Shown in pieces: positions 1 to 6,746 of a DNA stretch of 17,377 nucleotides. Below the pieces are notes generated by a model. That model made no database searches and was not told where the DNA came from. It saw nothing but the letters and a program-made list of their open reading frames with translations. Each line of letters starts with the position of its first letter. The first letter of the stretch is position 1. The stretch comes from JACCQS01 sp050999295 (lineage in GTDB: Bacteria; Actinomycetota; Actinomycetes; Mycobacteriales; Geodermatophilaceae), in the NCBI GenBank assembly GCA_050999295.1, contig JBPCPI010000150.1:1-17377 (forward strand), in the 5' to 3' direction. The position numbers and the translations under genes were made by a program.

Positions 1-505
1 CCCCCGCGTGGGCGCAGGTCCAGGTCGTGCTGCCGGCGAACCTGCTCACCGGCGCCGGCCCCGAACCCGCCGAACTGATCGGCTACGGCCCCATCCCAGC
101 CAGCATGGCCTACCGGATCGCCGCCGACGCCAGCTGGCAGCGGCTGCTCACCGACCCCGCCACCGGGGCGCTGACCGACGTCGGCCGCAGGCACTACACC
201 CCGCCCGCCCCGCTGGCCGAGTTCGGGATCACCCGCGACCGGCGCTGCCGCTTCCCCGGCTGCCGACAACCCCGCATCGACCTCGACCACCCGATCCCCT
301 ACCCGCCGGGCCCACCGCCGACTACAACCTCGCCGGCCTCTGCCGACACCACCACCGACTCAAACAACACCCCCGATGGCGGGCCAAACTCGACCCCGAC
401 GCCCGGATGACCTGGACCACCCCCACCGGACACACCCACACCACCCACCCACCCCAACCCGTCGAACCCGCCCAACCGGCGACAGAGCCTGATCCACCGT
501 TCTGA
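1..505 (+). pseudogene. DUF222/HNH endonuclease-like protein, C-terminal part, frameshifted
   Basis: This is the 3' end of a gene that begins before the window. In the frame starting at base 3 the product reads through a DUF222-type segment (IGYGPIPAS, then a DPATGAL motif) into the HNH region CRFPGCRQPRIDLDHP. At about base 305 the homologous sequence moves to the frame starting at base 2, which continues AGPTADYNLAGLCRHHHRLK and a typical WTTPTGHTHTT tail to TGA at 503-505. Restoring one G near base 305 would give the expected YPAGPTADYNLAG. The HNH residues are therefore split between two frames, so this is a decayed copy or a sequencing error. The linker between CRQP and DLDH also looks about two residues shorter than in relatives I recall. 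Proteins of this family are numerous in actinobacterial genomes and are linked to mobile or repetitive loci; their exact role is not established. Confidence 0.82.
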
Positions 506-524
506 TCCGAATCGGGTCGAGTTC

Positions 525-1175
525 TTAGCGTCCGGGCTCGATCCTGAACCCGACCTCCACACTCGCGCTGAGTTGGATGAGGGCCGAACCGAGATCGATC
601 ACGGGTTCGGCTTCGGTGTCGGACTCGGCTACGAAGGCCAGGGCTCTGGCCAGGTCAGGTGGCTCGGGACGCAGGCCCGGTTCGCGGACGAAGACGACGC
701 TGCCGACAGCGAGCCCGAGACCCTCGGCATATTGCTCGGCGCGCTCCCGGGCGTCGCGAGCGGCGGCCTGCCTGGTGCGTCCGTGTACCGGGTTGTCGTC
801 GGCGAGTTCCCATTCCGGGCCGTTCACCTCTACGCCGGCGGCGTCGTAGAGCACCCTGATCAGCGCACCGGCCCGTCCCATGTCGGCGACCGTGATCCGA
901 ATGCCCCGCTCACCGATCTGTCCGTCGACGACGTTGGCGCCGGACGGGGCATGCCAGTAGGTGTTCGGTCGGATCGAGAAGTGCTCGGTGCGACGGGAGG
1001 TGACCACCGCGCTGAAGTCGTCCAGCACTGCGTCCACAGCTGAGGTCAGCTCGGCCAATGCGCGCTCGGCATCGGCCGCGGTGGGCTGCTTGACCCTGGC
1101 TGTGATCGTCAGCGTGGCCCGATCGGCGCTGATTCTGGACACCGCCGTGCCCCGTACGACGATCAGATCATCCAT
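525..1175 (-). CDS. SIMPL domain (DUF541) protein
   Basis: A 216-residue protein of the SIMPL/DUF541 family. The N-terminus has the family's first strand, IVVRGTAVSRISADRATL, followed by a long helix (PTAADAERALAELTSAVDAVL), a central YWHAPSGANVVDGQ region and a C-terminal strand ending in SVEVGFRIEPGR. No signal peptide or membrane segment is visible, so it is probably cytoplasmic. The molecular function of bacterial SIMPL proteins is poorly defined; some members are linked to envelope or oxidative-stress phenotypes. I chose the ATG at 1175 because it sits directly before the first conserved strand. An in-frame ATG at 1193 would add MGKTVR, and both have a GGAAA-type purine run about 10-12 bases upstream. 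The gene is divergent from the bS22 gene, sharing a 91-base gap, and its 3' end converges on the HNH remnant. Confidence 0.85.
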   Translation of the reverse strand: MDDLIVVRGTAVSRISADRATLTITARVKQPTAADAERALAELTSAVDAVLDDFSAVVTSRRTEHFSIRPNTYWHAPSGANVVDGQIGERGIRITVADMGRAGALIRVLYDAAGVEVNGPEWELADDNPVHGRTRQAAARDARERAEQYAEGLGLAVGSVVFVREPGLRPEPPDLARALAFVAESDTEAEPVIDLGSALIQLSASVEVGFRIEPGR

Positions 1176-1266
1176 CCGGACAGTCTTTCCCATGCGGGCC
1201 GATTTTCCGCGGACCGGTACCCTGGGCCGCAGTTCGCCCCACCGACGAAAGTATGAGGTTGCAAGC

Positions 1267-1365
1267 ATGGGTTCGGTCATCAAGAAGCGCCGCAAGCGCA
1301 TGGCCAAGAAGAAGCATCGCAAGTTGCTCAAAAAGACCCGCGTACAGCGCCGGAACAAGAAGTAG
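1267..1365 (+). CDS. Small ribosomal subunit protein bS22 (AURKAIP1/COX24 domain)
   Basis: A 32-residue, extremely basic protein, MGSVIKKRRKRMAKKKHRKL followed by LKKTRVQRRNKK. It is nearly identical, as I recall it, to the small actinobacterial protein placed in mycobacterial 70S structures as bS22, and it carries the AURKAIP1/COX24 domain also found in a mitochondrial ribosomal protein. About half the residues are Lys or Arg, consistent with rRNA binding. The ATG at 1267 has a clear Shine-Dalgarno, GAGG at 1255-1258, eight bases upstream; the TAG ends at 1365. It is followed after 23 bases by the epimerase-like gene, the same order as in mycobacteria. The gene is short enough to be missed by length-filtered gene finders. 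Confidence 0.93.
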   Translation: MGSVIKKRRKRMAKKKHRKLLKKTRVQRRNKK

Positions 1366-1388
1366 CCCCGGGCCCCGCGAGCTCCAGC

Positions 1389-2441
1389 ATGGCGCCGAGG
1401 GTCGTGCTCGTCACCGGAGTGAGTCGCTATCTCGGTGGCCAACTGGCCGCGGTTCTGGCCGCCGACCCGACCATCGAACGGGTGATCGGAGTTGATTCCG
1501 TTCCGCCTTCACCGGAATTGCTGCTCTCGTTGAGCCGGACGGAGTTCGTACGGGCCGACATCCGCAATCCGCTGATCGCGAAAGTGCTCACCTCAGCCGC
1601 GGTGGACACGGTGGTGCACATGAACATCGGCACCGCGCCAGGTAGGGCCGGCGGGCGGACGTCGATGAAGGAACTCAATGTCATCGGAACCATGCAGCTG
1701 CTCGCCGCTTGTCAGAAGGCGCAGACGCTGCGCCGCCTGGTGGTGAAGTCAACGACCACGGTGTACGGCTCGAGTTCCCGGGACCCGGCACTGTTCACCG
1801 AGGACACCGATGCCCGGGCAGTGCCGTCGTCGGGCTATGCCAAGGACTCGGTGGAGATCGAGGGGTACGTCCGCGGATTCGTGCGCCGTCGCCCCGAGGT
1901 GTCGGTTGCCGTGCTGCGCTTCACGAACTTCATCGGCCGGCACATCGACTCGATGCTGACCAGATACTTCTCGATGCCTTTCGTGCCAACGGTTCTCGGT
2001 TTCGACGCCCGCGTGCAGATGCTGCACGAGCAGGACGCGCTGGAGGTCCTCCGACTGGCTACGATCGGCGACTACAACGGAACGGTGAACGTCGGTGGAG
2101 AAGGGGTGCTGCTTCTGTCCCAAGCGATTCGGCGAGCCGGGCGAATTCCGGTCTCGGTACCGGCCCCGTTGGTGGGACTCCTCGGTGGTGTCCTGCGTCA
2201 GGCCGGGGTGGCCGATTTCTCGCCAGAGCAGCTGCGGTTCCTCAACTTCGGGCGGGTCGTGGACACCACCCGCCTGGTCGAGGACTTCGGGTATCGGCCC
2301 ATTTACACCACCGCTGAGGCCTTCGCCGACTTCTGCTCCAGTCACCCTCCGGTGATCGAGCCGTCCCGGATCCGCGGGCTCGAACGGCGACTGCTGCGGG
2401 CCGCGACGCTCAACCGAATCCAGGAGCCGGTCGATGCCTGA
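1389..2441 (+). CDS. NAD(P)-dependent epimerase/dehydratase-like protein (GalE2-like)
   Basis: A 350-residue extended short-chain dehydrogenase/reductase. The N-terminal dinucleotide-binding loop is TGVSRYLGG (residues 9-17), and the acidic residue binding the ribose follows in VIGVDS (about 36). A conserved asparagine-containing segment, KELNVIGTMQLL, lies at 94-105. The usual catalytic YxxxK is not intact: the aligned motif is GYAKDSVEIEGY, with Tyr150 followed by Lys at +2 and Ser at +4. This suggests altered chemistry or a binding role, and a sugar substrate cannot be assigned. The protein matches the mycobacterial galE2 neighbour by context and length. It starts 23 bases after the bS22 gene, with only a weak ribosome-binding site, and its stop overlaps the next start by 8 bases, so coupled translation with the acyltransferase is likely. 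Confidence 0.88.
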   Translation: MAPRVVLVTGVSRYLGGQLAAVLAADPTIERVIGVDSVPPSPELLLSLSRTEFVRADIRNPLIAKVLTSAAVDTVVHMNIGTAPGRAGGRTSMKELNVIGTMQLLAACQKAQTLRRLVVKSTTTVYGSSSRDPALFTEDTDARAVPSSGYAKDSVEIEGYVRGFVRRRPEVSVAVLRFTNFIGRHIDSMLTRYFSMPFVPTVLGFDARVQMLHEQDALEVLRLATIGDYNGTVNVGGEGVLLLSQAIRRAGRIPVSVPAPLVGLLGGVLRQAGVADFSPEQLRFLNFGRVVDTTRLVEDFGYRPIYTTAEAFADFCSSHPPVIEPSRIRGLERRLLRAATLNRIQEPVDA

Positions 2442-3408
2442 GGCCCGCGTGATCCCGATTGCCCGAACGAATACCGCCCGACCCCGTGTCCAGCCGGCCA
2501 CCCCGCCGCCGGCTGCGCCGTCGCCGCCGGTGCCGACGCCGCCGGCTGCCGAGACAGTGTCCGAGAGCCAGGGCTGGGACGAGCGGGTCGCCCAGGGTCT
2601 GGCATTCCTGCGCCGCCGGCTGACCGGAGACTACGAGGTCGACGAGTTCGGCTTCGACGAGGACTTCACCGATCACGTCTATCTCCCCGCGCTGCGCCCG
2701 CTCTACCGGTCCTGGTTCCGGATCGAGACGCTCGGTTTGGCCAACATCCCCGATACTGGTGGTGCCTTGGTCGTGGCCAACCACTCGGGCACCGTTCCGA
2801 TGGACGGGCTGATGACAGCACTGGCCGTGCACGACGACCACCCGGCCAGGCGGCGACTGCGGCTGCTGGGTGCGGATCTGGTCTTCAAACTGCCCCTCGT
2901 CGGATCGATTGCTCGCAAGACCGGAAACACGTTGGCCTGCAACCCCGATGCTGAGCGACTCCTTGGCGCGGGAGAGCTCGTCGGTGTCTACCCCGAGGGC
3001 TTCAAGGGTGTCGGCAAGTCCTTCTCCGACCGGTACAAGCTGCAACGCTTCGGGCGCGGCGGATTCGTCAGCGCGGCCATCCGGACCGGTGTGCCGATCA
3101 TCCCGTGTTCGATCGTCGGCGCCGAGGAGATCTATCCGATGATCGGCAACCTGAAGTCGCTCGCCCGGATCCTCGGCGTGCCCTACTTCCCGATCACGCC
3201 GACGTTCCCGCTGCTGGGCCCGCTCGGGCTGGTGCCGTTACCGGCCAAGTGGCTGATCGAGTTCGGTGAGGCCATCCCGACCGCACACCTCGGTGCGGGC
3301 GCGGCCGATGACCCCATGCTCGTCTTCAACCTCACCGACCAGGTGCGCGAGACGATCCAGCAGTCGCTCTACGGCCTGCTGATGCAGCGCCGCTCGGTCT
3401 TCTCCTAG
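2434..3408 (+). CDS. Lysophospholipid acyltransferase family protein (PlsC-type)
   Basis: A 324-residue glycerolipid acyltransferase-like protein. After a proline-rich, probably disordered N-terminal segment (about residues 21-40) comes a PlsC fold. The active-site block is VVANHSGTVPMDG, with His117 and Asp124 separated by six residues, not the four of classical NHxxxxD; I recall this wider spacing in a related actinobacterial subfamily. The acceptor-binding block is YPEGFKGVGK (about 186-195), and IRTGVPIIPCSIVGAEE matches the third conserved block. The expected role is transfer of an acyl chain to a lysolipid or related acceptor at the inner face of the membrane; the true acceptor is unknown. 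The ATG at 2434 lies inside the end of the epimerase gene (ATGCCTGA overlap), so the two are probably cotranslated. Confidence 0.88.
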   Translation: MPEARVIPIARTNTARPRVQPATPPPAAPSPPVPTPPAAETVSESQGWDERVAQGLAFLRRRLTGDYEVDEFGFDEDFTDHVYLPALRPLYRSWFRIETLGLANIPDTGGALVVANHSGTVPMDGLMTALAVHDDHPARRRLRLLGADLVFKLPLVGSIARKTGNTLACNPDAERLLGAGELVGVYPEGFKGVGKSFSDRYKLQRFGRGGFVSAAIRTGVPIIPCSIVGAEEIYPMIGNLKSLARILGVPYFPITPTFPLLGPLGLVPLPAKWLIEFGEAIPTAHLGAGAADDPMLVFNLTDQVRETIQQSLYGLLMQRRSVFS

Positions 3409-3431
3409 TCGCGACTGTGCGGTTTGGCAGC

Positions 3432-4316
3432 TCAGAGCCGATAGCGCCGGCGTACGGCGATGGCTCCGGCCACCGCGCCGCCGACCATCCCCATGCCCAA
3501 CGCCGTCGGTAGGCCGACCCTGGCCGCCTTGCGCCCGGTTCGGAAATCCCGGATCTCCCAGCCGCGGGCCCGGGCGATCGCCCTGAGCTCACTGTCCGGG
3601 TTGACTGCGACCGGCCGCCCGACCACGGACAGCATCGGTACGTCATTGGCCGAATCGCTGTAGGCAGCGCACCGCTGCAGATCTAGGCCCTCACGCTCGG
3701 CGAGGGCGCGGACCGCCACCGCCTTGGCCTCACCGTGCATGGGCTCACCGACGAGGCGACCGGTGTAGATCCCGTCCTCGATCTCGGACACCGTGCCCAA
3801 CGCGCCGGTCAGCCCCAGCCGCGCGGAGATCAGTGCGGCGAGTTCGATCGGCGTCGCGGTGATCAGCCACACTCGCTGACCGCCGTCGAGGTGAAGCTGG
3901 GCAAGGGCCCGCGTGCCGGTCCAGATCCGGTCGGCCATCGACTCCTCGTAGATCTCCTCGCCGGCTTCGACGATCTCGGCAACCGTGCGGCCAGCCACGA
4001 AGGCCAGCGCATTGTCCCGGATGGCGACGACGTCGTCGGGATTCTCGGTGCCGGCGATCCGGAACTTCGCCTGCTGCCAGATGAAGGAGGCCACGTCGCG
4101 GGTGGTGAAGTAGTTTCGCGCGGCGAGGCCCTTGGCGAAGTAGTACAACGAGGCGCCCATGATCATCGTGTTGTCGACGTCGAAGAAGGCGGCGGCGGTC
4201 GGATCCGGTGGTACGTCGAGCGCGGCCTCGACCTCGGCCGCCGCAGCAGCGGCGTAGCCCGCCAGTTCGGCGCGCTCCTCGCCGGTGTCTCGCCGGCGAA
4301 CCCGAAGTCGTGGCAT
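3432..4316 (-). CDS. HAD-IB family phosphatase, SerB-like
   Basis: A 294-residue haloacid dehalogenase-superfamily hydrolase of subfamily IB. Motif I is FFDVDNT, with Asp46 the expected nucleophile and Asp48 the acid/base. Motif II is the Thr in LITATP (153). Lys198 lies in HGEAKAVAV, and motif III is YSDSANDVPML (Asp221, Asp225). Together these give a complete Mg2+-dependent phosphatase site. Relatives are called SerB1-like phosphoserine phosphatase, but many in this branch act on other phosphates, including lipid-linked ones, so the substrate is open. A glycine-rich hydrophobic stretch, LGMGMVGGAVAGAIAV (about 273-288), then RRRYRL suggests a C-terminal membrane anchor with positive residues inside. 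It converges on the acyltransferase gene with a 23-base gap, where I see no clear terminator. Confidence 0.88.
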   Translation of the reverse strand: MPRLRVRRRDTGEERAELAGYAAAAAAEVEAALDVPPDPTAAAFFDVDNTMIMGASLYYFAKGLAARNYFTTRDVASFIWQQAKFRIAGTENPDDVVAIRDNALAFVAGRTVAEIVEAGEEIYEESMADRIWTGTRALAQLHLDGGQRVWLITATPIELAALISARLGLTGALGTVSEIEDGIYTGRLVGEPMHGEAKAVAVRALAEREGLDLQRCAAYSDSANDVPMLSVVGRPVAVNPDSELRAIARARGWEIRDFRTGRKAARVGLPTALGMGMVGGAVAGAIAVRRRYRL

Positions 4317-4380
4317 CGCCCTGAGCCTAGCCAGGCAGCAGAACCTGCAAGCCGCTAATCCTTACCCCAGCCAGCGAGGT

Positions 4381-4400
4381 GGCGGCTTCGCCCGGCCGCC
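4381..4400 (-). terminator. Possible hairpin after the anti-sigma gene
   Basis: Perfect six-base arms GGCGGC (4381-4386) and GCCGCC (4395-4400) enclose an eight-base loop, just past the anti-sigma stop codon on the minus strand. There is no T-run, so it could be a weak or factor-assisted terminator or an RNA-protecting hairpin. Such short GC hairpins also arise by chance in this composition. Confidence 0.3.
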
Positions 4401-4404
4401 CAAC

Positions 4405-5775
4405 TCAGCCAGGCAGCGCGATGCAGACGCCGCCGATCCAGATCCCGGGAATCGGGATCCCCAGGAAGCCGATCAGCACACACGGCTCACCCTCGTTCGG
4501 GTCCGGCGGCGGGTCCGGCGGCGGGGGAGGAGGAGGCGGCGGCGGGGGTGGCGGCGGCGGGTTCGGCGGGATCACCGGCGGTTCGGGCTGAGGCGGGCTC
4601 GGGTTCGGATCCGGGTCGGGCTCGGGAGCCGGATTGGGGTCGGGAGCCGGATTGGGGTCGGGATTTGGCGGCACCGGCGGAATGCTCGGGTCAGACCGGT
4701 CGGCGGGATCCGATGACCGGTCCGCGGTGGTCGTAGTGGCCGGATCCGAGCTGCTGGACGGGGCTGCAGTCCCGTAGTCGGACCCCTCGGTCGCACCCGA
4801 GGCCGACGGTGAGCCGTTCTCAGTGCGGGGCAACGGGCCGAGCTCGTCGGAGTCGGTCAGATTCTCGGGGCAGTCGCAGTTGATGGCCCGAGCGAGGATC
4901 TCGAGGCGTTGGACGACGCGCCGCAGGAGATCCTGTGATTCCTCGGCGCGGTCCAGGACCGGCTGGGCCATCTGCCTGGTCAGGTCGTCCAAGACGGCGA
5001 ACTGCTCGATTCCCCACTTGCCGATGAATTGCAGCGTCGGCAGGCTGCCGAGGTGCACGGCTGCGGTGGTCAGCGAACGCGTGCCTTGGGTGGTCTGCCG
5101 ATCCATGGTCTCCATCGTGGCGACCAGAAGCTCGGACACGTCACCGCTGTCGGTGGCCTGGAGGCCAGATCCGGCGGCGTTGACGGACGCCGGTGCGTCC
5201 AGCAAGGCGTCGATCTCATCGAGCCGGGTGCCGGCGTAGCCGAGCAGGACCCGCCCTTCGTCCTGGTCGTTTCCGACCAGGACCAGGCGAGCCTGCTCGG
5301 CACCGCGTTTGAACGCGTAGAGGGTGTCGCCTGGTATCGCGCTCTGCGCGAGCAGGGTCAGGACTCCCAGGGTAGCAACGATGACACTCAGTCCGGCCAG
5401 AGCGGCGGTCAGGCGTCCACTGGACTGTGCGTGGCGGATTCGGGCCAGCACCGGTGACCACACGCTGACCCGCTCGGTGCCTACCTCGGAGTCGAATGCG
5501 GGGTCCCGCCCCGCCTCGGGGGCGTCGGCAAGCTCCTTGCTGCGGACGGCCGCCATGGCGACAAGACGCTGGCGCTGGCGCCACCGAGTCTGTTCGCTCG
5601 GCTCCACGTCGAAGTCCATCGCACGCATGGCGGAAACCAGGGCGAGGAGTTCCCCGGTCCCGCCCGCGGGTGCCGGGGGGTACCCGGCTTCTTCGTTGAG
5701 TCCGGCATTCCCGAGGTGAGCCGGAGCCGAGGCGTCGATGAGATCCGCGAAGCGATCCGCGTCAGAACTCGGCAT
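4405..5775 (-). CDS. rsbN: Membrane anti-sigma factor with DUF5667 domain (RsbN-like)
   Basis: A 456-residue protein encoded directly downstream of the BldN-type sigma factor. Residues 1-121 form a cytoplasmic N-terminal region, the expected sigma-binding part (FADLIDA, LLALVSAMRAMDFDVEP, then basic helices). One membrane segment spans about 122-147 (LAGLSVIVATLGVLTLLAQS). The DUF5667 signature follows at once, AIPGDTLYAFKRGAEQARL (146-163), with a helical extracytoplasmic domain to about 300. Then come a Ser/Thr/Asp-rich linker, a Pro-Asp-Asn repeat region (365-404), fifteen consecutive prolines (406-420) and a hydrophobic tail with two cysteines (432-456). A run GGGAGG lies nine bases before the ATG. 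In Streptomyces, RsbN is the anti-sigma of BldN and is encoded next to it; position and topology agree. The name is inferred from context and domain order, and the tail is unusual. Confidence 0.8.
   Translation of the reverse strand: MPSSDADRFADLIDASAPAHLGNAGLNEEAGYPPAPAGGTGELLALVSAMRAMDFDVEPSEQTRWRQRQRLVAMAAVRSKELADAPEAGRDPAFDSEVGTERVSVWSPVLARIRHAQSSGRLTAALAGLSVIVATLGVLTLLAQSAIPGDTLYAFKRGAEQARLVLVGNDQDEGRVLLGYAGTRLDEIDALLDAPASVNAAGSGLQATDSGDVSELLVATMETMDRQTTQGTRSLTTAAVHLGSLPTLQFIGKWGIEQFAVLDDLTRQMAQPVLDRAEESQDLLRRVVQRLEILARAINCDCPENLTDSDELGPLPRTENGSPSASGATEGSDYGTAAPSSSSDPATTTTADRSSDPADRSDPSIPPVPPNPDPNPAPDPNPAPEPDPDPNPSPPQPEPPVIPPNPPPPPPPPPPPPPPPDPPPDPNEGEPCVLIGFLGIPIPGIWIGGVCIALPG
4622..4657. 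repeat. Two perfect tandem 18-bp repeats in the proline-rich coding region
   Basis: The unit TCGGGAGCCGGATTGGGG occurs at 4622-4639 and again at 4640-4657 with no mismatch. On the minus strand it encodes the six-residue repeat NPAPDP/NPAPEP in the anti-sigma linker. It lies within a longer low-complexity block (about 4500-4680) that also encodes the polyproline run. Recent unit duplication is the simplest explanation, and copy number may vary between strains. Confidence 0.85.
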
Positions 5776-5871
5776 TCAACCCACCCTCCCCCATCGCTCG
5801 ATACCGACCATGCCGCCGCGGGACCGTTCTCGAGGATGTGCTGGCACGATGATCGAAGCCAGTCTGGCTGC

Positions 5872-5900
5872 CCAACGACGCGGCACGGGCGATCGTTACG
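5872..5900 (-). promoter_or_regulatory. Candidate BldN-dependent promoter for the anti-sigma gene
   Basis: On the minus strand, CGTAAC (5900 to 5895) is followed after 17 bases by CGTTGG (5877 to 5872). The Streptomyces BldN promoter consensus, as I recall it, is CGTAAC, about 16 bases, CGTTGA. The -35 match is therefore perfect and the -10 match is 5 of 6. Transcription would start about 90 bases before the anti-sigma ATG, in the 159-base gap behind the sigma gene. In Streptomyces, BldN activates its own anti-sigma gene, so the location makes functional sense. Confidence 0.6.
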
Positions 5901-5934
5901 GGGTACCGGCTAGTAACAACGTGCACGTCTGCGG

Positions 5935-6672
5935 TCATCGCAGTCCCGCCGGCAGGATCTTCCCGAGCCGTCTGACAGCACGATGCTGCAGTGCCTTGAT
6001 CGCCCCCTCGTTGCGCTCCATCGCCAAGGCGGTCTCACTGACCGACAGGCCTTGCAAAAAACGAAGAACGATGCACTCCTGTTGTTCGGGGCTCAGCCGC
6101 TTGATGCAGCTGAGCAGCACAGCATGGGTCAGGCCAGCCAGCACGGCGTCCTCCGGACCGTCGGTGGCCCGGTCCGCGTCGCGCATGTCGGCGGCGGTGA
6201 CCTCCAGCTTGAACCGGCTGGACTTGACGTGATCACGAACGATGTTGCGGGCGATCGTGATCAGCCAGGCGCCGACGTCCCGACCCTGAAAGGTAACGCT
6301 GTCGATGCGGCGTAGTGCCCGGGTGAACGTCTCGCTGGCGAAGTCCTCGGCGAGATGTTTGTCGTACACCCGGAAGTAGACGTACCGGTAGACCATGTCG
6401 AGGTACTCGTCATAGATCAGACCGAAGGCTTCGGAGTCCCCGTCCTGCACCCGTTGGGCAACGGACCAGACCAATCCGGGCTCCTCGTGCCGGCCGTCCG
6501 CGCCGAGCGGCTCGTCCCCCTCGTGGACCGCCGGGAACTGGGTAGTCGCGAAGATATCCTCGGTCGCCACGTCGCTGTCCCAGTCAGCCGGCACAGAACC
6601 AGATGCGGAACGGACGTGCACCGACTTCGACGCGGTCAACCAAGCACCTCCGACAGCTGGGGAAGGGGCCAT
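5935..6672 (-). CDS. bldN: BldN-family ECF RNA polymerase sigma factor
   Basis: A 245-residue ECF sigma factor. Region 2 spans about 80-150 (SEAFGLIYDEYLDMVYRYV, then LAEDFASETFTRALRR and GAWLITIARNIVRDH). Region 4 spans about 184-236 (LSPEQQECIVLRFLQGLSVS, then NEGAIKALQHRAVRRL). These strings resemble Streptomyces BldN very closely. The first 70 or so residues are an extension outside the sigma domains; Streptomyces BldN is made as a pro-protein with a comparable N-terminal extension that is removed. I chose the ATG at 6672 because GAGGGAAGG lies seven bases upstream; an in-frame ATG at 6717 lacks such a site. The anti-sigma gene follows after 159 bases. Expected role: directing transcription of developmental or surface genes under anti-sigma control. 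Confidence 0.9.
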   Translation of the reverse strand: MAPSPAVGGAWLTASKSVHVRSASGSVPADWDSDVATEDIFATTQFPAVHEGDEPLGADGRHEEPGLVWSVAQRVQDGDSEAFGLIYDEYLDMVYRYVYFRVYDKHLAEDFASETFTRALRRIDSVTFQGRDVGAWLITIARNIVRDHVKSSRFKLEVTAADMRDADRATDGPEDAVLAGLTHAVLLSCIKRLSPEQQECIVLRFLQGLSVSETALAMERNEGAIKALQHRAVRRLGKILPAGLR

Positions 6673-6746
6673 TGTGGTGCCTTCCCTCGTCAACGGCCAA
6701 CTTCCAAACGTGCACACCGGGATAGCCCCTGATCACGTCCGGCCTT

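Noticed and set aside
1176..1442. N-terminal extension of the SIMPL protein upstream of 1175
   Set aside because: It would run through the whole bS22 gene on the other strand, and the added residues are not part of the domain.
1749..2501. Minus-strand open frame opposite the epimerase-like gene
   Set aside because: The sense frame has a clear NAD-binding protein, and the antisense product has no recognisable motif.
3409..3431. Terminator between the converging acyltransferase and phosphatase genes
   Set aside because: The 23-base gap holds no stem longer than a few bases and no T-run.
4500..4600. Gly-rich plus-strand frame opposite the polyproline region
   Set aside because: It is the complement of the proline codons in the anti-sigma gene, with no start signal or domain.
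6690..6717. CGTTGA on the minus strand as a BldN autoregulatory -10 box
   Set aside because: No CGTAAC-like hexamer lies 16-17 bases upstream (GTGTGC or GGTGTG is found), and transcription would start only about ten bases before the start codon.
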